Source: Aquisalimonas sp. (GTDB taxonomy: Bacteria; Pseudomonadota; Gammaproteobacteria; Nitrococcales; Aquisalimonadaceae). Taken from it: DNA of 10,694 nt. Where the stretch lies: positions 1-10,694 of the forward strand of contig SLMR01000112.1 in assembly GCA_007133445.1 (NCBI GenBank), in the 5' to 3' direction. Shown here piece by piece: positions 6,837-10,694 of the stretch. The notes beneath the pieces were generated by a model that saw only the letters and a program-made list of their open reading frames with translations, was not told the DNA's origin and searched no databases. Every line of letters starts with the position of its first letter. The stretch's first letter is position 1. Both the position numbers and the translations under genes were made by a program.

Positions 6837-6866
6837 TTTACCCATCTCCCGATACGCCGGTATGAT
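6837..6866 (+). promoter_or_regulatory. Probable sigma70 promoter of the FKBP gene
   Basis: A TTTACC at 6837-6842 (4 of 6 to TTGACA) and TATGAT at 6861-6866 (5 of 6 to TATAAT) are separated by 18 nt. Transcription would start near 6873, giving a leader of about 27 nt before the ATG at 6900. The locally AT-richer stretch stands out from the surrounding GC-rich DNA. Confidence 0.6.
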
Positions 6867-6885
6867 GAGCGGTTCATTCAATGTC

Positions 6886-6890
6886 AGAGG
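6886..6890 (+). promoter_or_regulatory. Ribosome binding site of the FKBP gene
   Basis: AGAGG lies 9 nt before the ATG at 6900. It fixes the start codon of the downstream gene and is one of the clearer ribosome sites in this window. Confidence 0.65.
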
Positions 6891-6899
6891 TTCTCCCTA

Positions 6900-7361
6900 A
6901 TGCAGATTGCTAAGGACAAGGTCGTTGCCATCGACTACACCCTGAAGGACGACGACGGCAGCGTCCTGGACACGTCCGAGGGCAAAGAGCCGCTCGCGTA
7001 CCTGCACGGCTCCGGCAACATCATCCCCGGCCTGGAAAAGGCCCTGGAAGGCAAAGCCCAGGGTGACGAAGTCAACGTCCAGGTTCCGCCGGAAGAAGCC
7101 TACGGCGAGCGCCGTGACGATCTCCAGCAGGTCGTGCCGCGCAACATGTTCCAGGGCGTGGACGAGCTCCAGGTGGGCATGCAGTTCCAGGCCCAGTCCG
7201 AGGCGGGCGAGCAGATCGTCACCATCGCGGCCATTGAAGGGGACGACGTCACCGTGGACGCCAATCACCCCATGGCTGGCGTGCCGCTGAACTTCGAGGT
7301 CAAGGTCGTGGAAGTCCGCGAGGCCACCGACGAAGAGAAAGAACACGGGCACGCGCACTGA
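6900..7361 (+). CDS. slyD: SlyD-type FKBP peptidyl-prolyl cis-trans isomerase
   Basis: Cytoplasmic prolyl isomerase and chaperone of the SlyD/FkpB class. The 153-residue product begins with the FKBP strand VVAIDYTL (8-15) and has LHGSGNIIPGLEKALEG (35-51), the usual FKBP loop and helix. The inserted chaperone (IF) domain runs from about Tyr68-Gly69 to 120 and contains RRDDLQQVVPRNMF, followed by NHPMAGVPLNFEV (122-134). E. coli SlyD carries a long His/Cys-rich nickel-binding tail; here the protein ends in EHGHAH, with only three histidines, so a role in nickel handling for hydrogenase is doubtful. The gene has its own promoter, ribosome site and terminator and seems monocistronic. The symbol is by family; an SlpA/FkpB-like name is an alternative. 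Confidence 0.88.
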   Translation: MQIAKDKVVAIDYTLKDDDGSVLDTSEGKEPLAYLHGSGNIIPGLEKALEGKAQGDEVNVQVPPEEAYGERRDDLQQVVPRNMFQGVDELQVGMQFQAQSEAGEQIVTIAAIEGDDVTVDANHPMAGVPLNFEVKVVEVREATDEEKEHGHAH

Positions 7362-7383
7362 GCGCGACTTCCCGGTCAGTTGA

Positions 7384-7416
7384 GGGTGCGGTCCGCATGC
7401 GGGCCGCACCCTTTTT
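7384..7416 (+). terminator. Intrinsic terminator of the FKBP gene
   Basis: Stem GGGTGCGG (7384-7391) pairs with CCGCACCC (7404-7411), continued by a T-G wobble pair and CCGC/GCGG around a tiny loop; TTTTT (7412-7416) follows. It lies 23 nt after the FKBP stop. On the minus strand no T-run follows the hairpin, so it should not terminate the convergent gene cluster efficiently. Confidence 0.9.
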
Positions 7417-7425
7417 CTTGGACGC

Positions 7426-7965
7426 CTACTTGATCAGGCGCTGCTGCACCCGTCGGAACAGATCCGTACCGGCCCGATTGAGCCATTCGAACGCCACCAT
7501 CTCGCGGGTAACGATACGCACGCCCTCGCTGCGCATGCGCTCCAGACCCAGCTCCGCATCCCGGGGCCGGCGGCTGGACACCGCGTCGGCCACCACGAAG
7601 ACCTCGTAGCCATTCCGCACCAGCGCCAACGCGCTCTGCAGCACGCAGACGTGGGCTTCGGTGCCGGCGACCACGATCTGGCGCCGCCCGAGACCGGCGA
7701 GCTGCCGCCGGATCGCATCCGACTCCATGCAGGAGAAGTGCACCTTCTCCATCAGTTCGTCATCGAGCACCAGCGCGCGGATCTCCGGCACCGTGGGGCC
7801 GATCCCCTGCGGATACTGCTCGGTTACCCGCACCGGCAGATCGACCTCTCTGGCGACCTTGATCAGCCAGCCGGTGTTCTCGATGACCCGCTCGCTCTCG
7901 AAGATGGCCGGGGCCAGCCGTTCCTGAACGTCTACCACCAGCAGGCAGGACGTCTGCGCTTTCAT
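7426..7965 (-). CDS. Isochorismatase-like cysteine hydrolase
   Basis: Member of the isochorismatase-like cysteine hydrolase family, which acts on amides, carbamoyl compounds or similar substrates; the true substrate is unknown. The product has 179 residues from ATG 7965 (MKAQTS). The Asp-Lys-Cys triad is complete: Asp12 in LLVVDVQERL, Lys74 in LMEKVHFSC and Cys107 in VVAGTEAHVCVLQSA. The GTEAHVCV segment carries the usual cis-peptide before the nucleophile. The C-terminal MVAFEWLNRAGTDLFRR is typical of the YcaC/ISOC-type subgroup. The frame stays open upstream into the carbonic anhydrase gene, but the ATG at 7965 gives the family's normal N-terminus, and AGGAA lies about 13 nt before it. It is the last gene of a three-gene cluster, 23 nt after the carbonic anhydrase gene. 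Confidence 0.88.
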   Translation of the reverse strand: MKAQTSCLLVVDVQERLAPAIFESERVIENTGWLIKVAREVDLPVRVTEQYPQGIGPTVPEIRALVLDDELMEKVHFSCMESDAIRRQLAGLGRRQIVVAGTEAHVCVLQSALALVRNGYEVFVVADAVSSRRPRDAELGLERMRSEGVRIVTREMVAFEWLNRAGTDLFRRVQQRLIK

Positions 7966-7988
7966 CAGCAAGGGCCTGTTCCTCTCGT

Positions 7989-8639
7989 TCAGCTCATGCG
8001 GTAGATGTCGGGAATCCCTTCCGGGCCGTGAACCGTCACGCCAAGGTCGTTGATGCGTCCGTCGGTAAGGCCGTAGATCCAGCCATGCACGGCCAGTTCC
8101 TGCCCCTGGGACCAGGCGTTCTGCACGATGGTGGTGGCACAGACGTGCTGCACCTGCTCCACCACATTGAGCTCGCAGAACCGATCCACGCGCTCGCTCT
8201 CGGAGGACAACTGCTCCAGCTCCTGCCGGTGCGTCTGATAGACGTCCTTGATGTGCCGCAGCCAGCTGTCGATCATGCCGAACTGGGCGTGTCCCAGCGC
8301 TGCTTTCACGCCGCCGCAGTTGTAGTGGCCGCAGACGATCACGTGCCGCACCTTCAGCACCTTCACCGCGTACTGCAGCACCGCCATGCAGTTCATGTCC
8401 GTGTGGTTCACCACGTTGGCGACGTTGCGGTGCTCGAACAGTTCTCCCGGGCGCAGGCCGACGATCTGGTTGGCCGGGGCACGGCTGTCGGCACAGCCGA
8501 TCCAGAGAAACTTCGGTGTCTGTTCGCGGGCCAGCCGCGGGAAGAACTCCGGGTCCTCCGCGCGCATGGCATCCGCCCACTGCCGGTTGTTCGCCAGCAG
8601 CGTGTCCAGCGAAGGGCCCTGCCCGTCGTGATTACACAT
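7989..8639 (-). CDS. can: Beta-class carbonic anhydrase
   Basis: Zinc enzyme that interconverts CO2 and bicarbonate in the cytoplasm. The 216-residue product closely follows E. coli Can with a seven-residue N-terminal offset. The zinc ligands Cys49, Asp51 (with Arg53, in IGCADSRAP), His105 and Cys108 (in CGHYNCGGV) are all present. FEHRNVANVV, CELNVVEQV and HGWIYGLTDG are further family signatures. The ATG at 8639 lies 16 nt after the stop of the acetyltransferase-nitrilase gene, so the two are very likely co-transcribed; no strong ribosome site is visible. The pairing with an amidohydrolase and a cysteine hydrolase suggests handling of CO2 or bicarbonate made or used in nitrogen-compound breakdown, which is inference. 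cynT-type naming is an alternative, but no cyanase is present. Confidence 0.94.
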   Translation of the reverse strand: MCNHDGQGPSLDTLLANNRQWADAMRAEDPEFFPRLAREQTPKFLWIGCADSRAPANQIVGLRPGELFEHRNVANVVNHTDMNCMAVLQYAVKVLKVRHVIVCGHYNCGGVKAALGHAQFGMIDSWLRHIKDVYQTHRQELEQLSSESERVDRFCELNVVEQVQHVCATTIVQNAWSQGQELAVHGWIYGLTDGRINDLGVTVHGPEGIPDIYRMS

Positions 8640-8655
8640 GGTGTCGTCTCTCGCG

Positions 8656-10236
8656 TCAGTCGTTGCGCCGGGTGTCCTGCCCGATCCACTGCACCTGGTA
8701 GAGGTCCAGACGGCGGTCCTGGTAGTTGCGCACCGAGCCCTGGTAGCGCATCTCGCGAAGCTTATCCAGGTCCAGGTCCACGATCAGCGTCATCTCGGTG
8801 TTCGGGGTTGCCTCCGAGACCACGGCGTCGTGGGGGAAGGCGAAGTCCGAGGGCGAGAACACGCCGGACTGGGAGTACTGGATGTCCACGTTCTCCACGT
8901 TCGGCAGGTTGCCGACGCTGCCGGTAATGGCCACGTAGCACTCGTTCTCGATAGCGCGGGCCTGGGCGCAGTGGCGCACCCGCTGGTAGCCGTTCTTGGT
9001 GTCGGTCCAGAACGGCACGAACAGAATGCGCATGCCCTGCTCCATCAGCACGCGGGACAGTTCCGGGAACTGCACGTCGTAGCAGACCAGGATGCCGATC
9101 TTGCCCACGTCGGTGTCGAATACGCGCAGGCCGTCGCCACCGCGCAACCCCCAGTAGCTGCGTTCATCCGGGGTGATGTGCAGTTTGTGCTGGGTCTCCC
9201 AGCTGCCGTCGCGGCGGAACAGGAAGGAGACGTTGTTCAGCTCCTTGTCGCCGTAGACGGGCATGCTGCCGCCGATGATGTTGATGTTGTAGCTCACCGC
9301 GAGCCCCAGCATCTCCTCGCGGATTTCATCCGTGTACTGCGCCAGGCCGCGGATGGCCTCGGCGGGGTTGTCCTGGTTGAAGTTCGACAGCAGCGGCGCG
9401 TTGAAGAACTCCGGCAGCATGATGAAATCGGCGTTGTAGCCGGCCAGAGCGTCAACGAAGAACTCCACCTGCTGCATGAGCTCTTCCACCGAGTGCATGG
9501 AGCGCATCTGCCACTGCACCGCACCTACGCGCACCACGGTCTTCTCGCCGCCGATGAGCGGCTTCTGGTCCTCTTCCTCGTAGAAGATGTTGTTCCACTG
9601 CACCAAGGTGGCGAAGGCCTTGGAATCCTTGTCCTCGGGCAGGTAGTTGGTGATTACCCGGCGGACGTGGAAATCGTTGGCCAGCTGGAAGCTCAGGATA
9701 GGGTCGTAGACCTCCTGGCGCTTGACCAGCTCGATGTACTCCTCCGGCTTCATCTCGTCGGCGTACTCGGTGTAGCCGGGAATCCGGCCGCCGGCGACGA
9801 TGGAACGACAGTTGAGCTTGCGACAGAGCTCCTTGCGCGCGTCATACAGCCGCCGCCCCAGGCGCATGCCGGAATAGCGCGGGCTGACGAAGATGTCCAC
9901 GCCGTAGAGCACGTCACCGTTGGGATCGTGGGTGGTGAAGTAGCCGTTGCCGGTGATCTGGTCGTAGGTGTGGCGGTCGCCGAAGCGCCGGTAGTCCACC
10001 ATCAGCGTCAGCGCACCGGCCACCACCTTGCCGTTGTCCTCGATGCAGATCTGGCCCTCGGGAAAGCGGTTGAGCTGGGCATTGAACTGCTTGCGCGTCC
10101 ACGGCCCCATGGAGGGGTACACCTCCTCCATGATCTCGCAGATGTCATCGTAGTCTTCCGGCGTGAGGTTGCGCAGGATCAGCCGATGCTCGTCGGCATC
10201 CTCCGTGAGTTCGCGCGGGTCGCGGGTCTCGCTCAT
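8656..10236 (-). CDS. GNAT acetyltransferase-carbon-nitrogen hydrolase (nitrilase) fusion
   Basis: Two-domain protein of 526 residues from ATG 10236 (MSETRD). The N-terminal GNAT domain (about 18-215) has the acetyl-CoA loop RYSGMRLGRRLYDARKEL (120-137). The C-terminal nitrilase-superfamily domain (about 234-515) has the Glu-Lys-Cys triad: Glu276 in MLPEFFNAP, Lys351 in QHKLHITPDE and Cys385 in LVCYDVQFPE. This domain order is known as a bifunctional GNAT/carbon-nitrogen hydrolase family; its substrate is not established. The acetyltransferase domain might acylate an amine whose amide the hydrolase cuts, or may have lost catalysis. A TTG 16 codons upstream (10284) extends the frame but adds an Arg-rich, non-conserved leader. 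GGAGA lies 12 nt before the ATG. It is first of a cluster with carbonic anhydrase and a cysteine hydrolase. Confidence 0.9.
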   Translation of the reverse strand: MSETRDPRELTEDADEHRLILRNLTPEDYDDICEIMEEVYPSMGPWTRKQFNAQLNRFPEGQICIEDNGKVVAGALTLMVDYRRFGDRHTYDQITGNGYFTTHDPNGDVLYGVDIFVSPRYSGMRLGRRLYDARKELCRKLNCRSIVAGGRIPGYTEYADEMKPEEYIELVKRQEVYDPILSFQLANDFHVRRVITNYLPEDKDSKAFATLVQWNNIFYEEEDQKPLIGGEKTVVRVGAVQWQMRSMHSVEELMQQVEFFVDALAGYNADFIMLPEFFNAPLLSNFNQDNPAEAIRGLAQYTDEIREEMLGLAVSYNINIIGGSMPVYGDKELNNVSFLFRRDGSWETQHKLHITPDERSYWGLRGGDGLRVFDTDVGKIGILVCYDVQFPELSRVLMEQGMRILFVPFWTDTKNGYQRVRHCAQARAIENECYVAITGSVGNLPNVENVDIQYSQSGVFSPSDFAFPHDAVVSEATPNTEMTLIVDLDLDKLREMRYQGSVRNYQDRRLDLYQVQWIGQDTRRND

Positions 10237-10287
10237 GACGACTGTGATTCTCCGGCGCCGTAGCGCATGCTGGGGTGGGTTCAATCA

Positions 10288-10318
10288 CCGGCCCGCCGCG
10301 GTTTCCGCGGCGGGCCGG
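10288..10318 (-). terminator. Perfect 14-bp GC hairpin after tpx
   Basis: CCGGCCCGCCGCGG (10288-10301) pairs perfectly with CCGCGGCGGGCCGG (10305-10318) around a 3-nt loop. It lies 20 nt after the tpx stop and about 50 nt before the next gene on the same strand, the normal place for a terminator. The minus-strand sequence after it (TGATTGAACC) is not T-rich, so it may be a U-tract-less terminator, an mRNA 3' stabiliser or a pause site. Confidence 0.6.
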
Positions 10319-10338
10319 GCCTCACACGATCATTGCAT

Positions 10339-10694
10339 TCAGAGATGCCTGATTGCCGCGTCGTAATCCGGCTCCTGAGCAATCTCCGGCACCTGCTCGG
10401 TATGCACGACCCGGGCATCCTCATCCAGCACCACCAGCGAGCGCGACAACAACCCGGCCAGCGGACCATCCACCATGGCAACGCCATAGTCGCGACCGAA
10501 CTCCGGGCTGCGGAAGGCGGACACGGGGACCACGTCCTCAATGCCCTCCGCACCGCAGAACCGGGACTGGGCAAACGGCAGGTCCGCCGAGACGCACAAC
10601 ACCACCACGTTGTCCCGCCCGGCCGCCTCTTCATTGAAGCGCCGCACTGAGCTCGCACACACGGGCGTATCGATGCTGGGGAAGATGTTCAGCA
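10339..10694 (-). CDS. tpx: Thiol peroxidase Tpx, 5' part beyond the window
   Basis: Atypical 2-Cys peroxiredoxin that reduces hydrogen peroxide and organic peroxides using thioredoxin. Only the C-terminal 117 residues are present; the frame runs off the right edge, entering as [15 protein letters not shown]. The peroxidatic cysteine is the one in DTPVC (codon 10657-10659) and the resolving cysteine is in QSRFCGAEG (codon 10555-10557). They are 34 residues apart, exactly as Cys61 and Cys95 of E. coli Tpx. [11 protein letters not shown] and the late [11 protein letters not shown] also match the family. The protein ends IRHL, close to the usual family end. It is followed by a strong hairpin, so it is probably transcribed separately from the acetyltransferase-nitrilase operon. 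Confidence 0.94.
   Translation of the reverse strand, partial: LNIFPSIDTPVCASSVRRFNEEAAGRDNVVVLCVSADLPFAQSRFCGAEGIEDVVPVSAFRSPEFGRDYGVAMVDGPLAGLLSRSLVVLDEDARVVHTEQVPEIAQEPDYDAAIRHL

Noticed and set aside
10237..10284. N-terminal extension of the GNAT-nitrilase protein from TTG 10284
   Set aside because: It adds an Arg-rich 16-residue leader with a rare start codon; the ATG at 10236 gives a normal N-terminus and has a GGAGA stretch upstream.

Overview
The window is GC-rich (roughly two-thirds G+C by eye), densely coding DNA from a gammaproteobacterium. The complete rnf/rsx gene order followed by nth, a DUF1841 gene, a SlyD-type FKBP and an E. coli-like Can carbonic anhydrase all point to that class. 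The high GC and two kinds of short palindromic repeat would suit a purple-sulfur or halophile relative (Chromatiales/Ectothiorhodospiraceae-like). That placement is inference only; no marker gene is present.

Left part (47-6799, + strand): a six-gene Rnf electron-transport cluster in the order rnfA, rnfB, rnfC, rnfD, rnfG, rnfE, followed by nth (endonuclease III) and a DUF1841 gene. RnfB and RnfC carry the Fe-S clusters facing the cytoplasm, RnfD and RnfG carry covalent FMN, and RnfA and RnfE form the membrane core. The complex couples NADH/ferredoxin electron exchange to ion movement across the membrane, or, as Rsx in E. coli, keeps SoxR reduced. rnfB-C-D-G are tightly packed with 4-nt overlaps at C/D and D/G, and nth/DUF1841 overlap by one base. 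The cluster is interrupted twice: by 336 nt between rnfA and rnfB, and by 242 nt between rnfG and rnfE. Both gaps hold palindromic REP-like repeats. Four copies share the core GGTGCATCttGATGCACC flanked by CGTAG. Two of them form a perfect 23-bp inverted repeat (a REP doublet) whose first copy supplies the stop codon of rnfG. A fifth element belongs to a second REP family, the one whose translation reads RSGFSRD.

Middle (6800-7416, + strand): a compact transcription unit with a sigma70-like promoter, a ribosome binding site, an SlyD-type FKBP peptidyl-prolyl isomerase lacking most of the usual metal-binding tail, and a textbook intrinsic terminator.

Right part (7426-10694, - strand, convergent with the FKBP gene): reading from right to left, a thiol peroxidase (tpx) cut by the window edge, a 14-bp GC hairpin, then a probable three-gene operon. 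This operon holds a GNAT acetyltransferase-nitrilase fusion protein, a beta-carbonic anhydrase and an isochorismatase-like cysteine hydrolase, separated by only 16 and 23 nt.

I see no tRNA, rRNA, CRISPR array, transposase or prophage gene. The genes themselves belong to known families. The parts most worth following up are the repeat elements built into the Rnf operon and the unexplained amidohydrolase-carbonic anhydrase-hydrolase operon.
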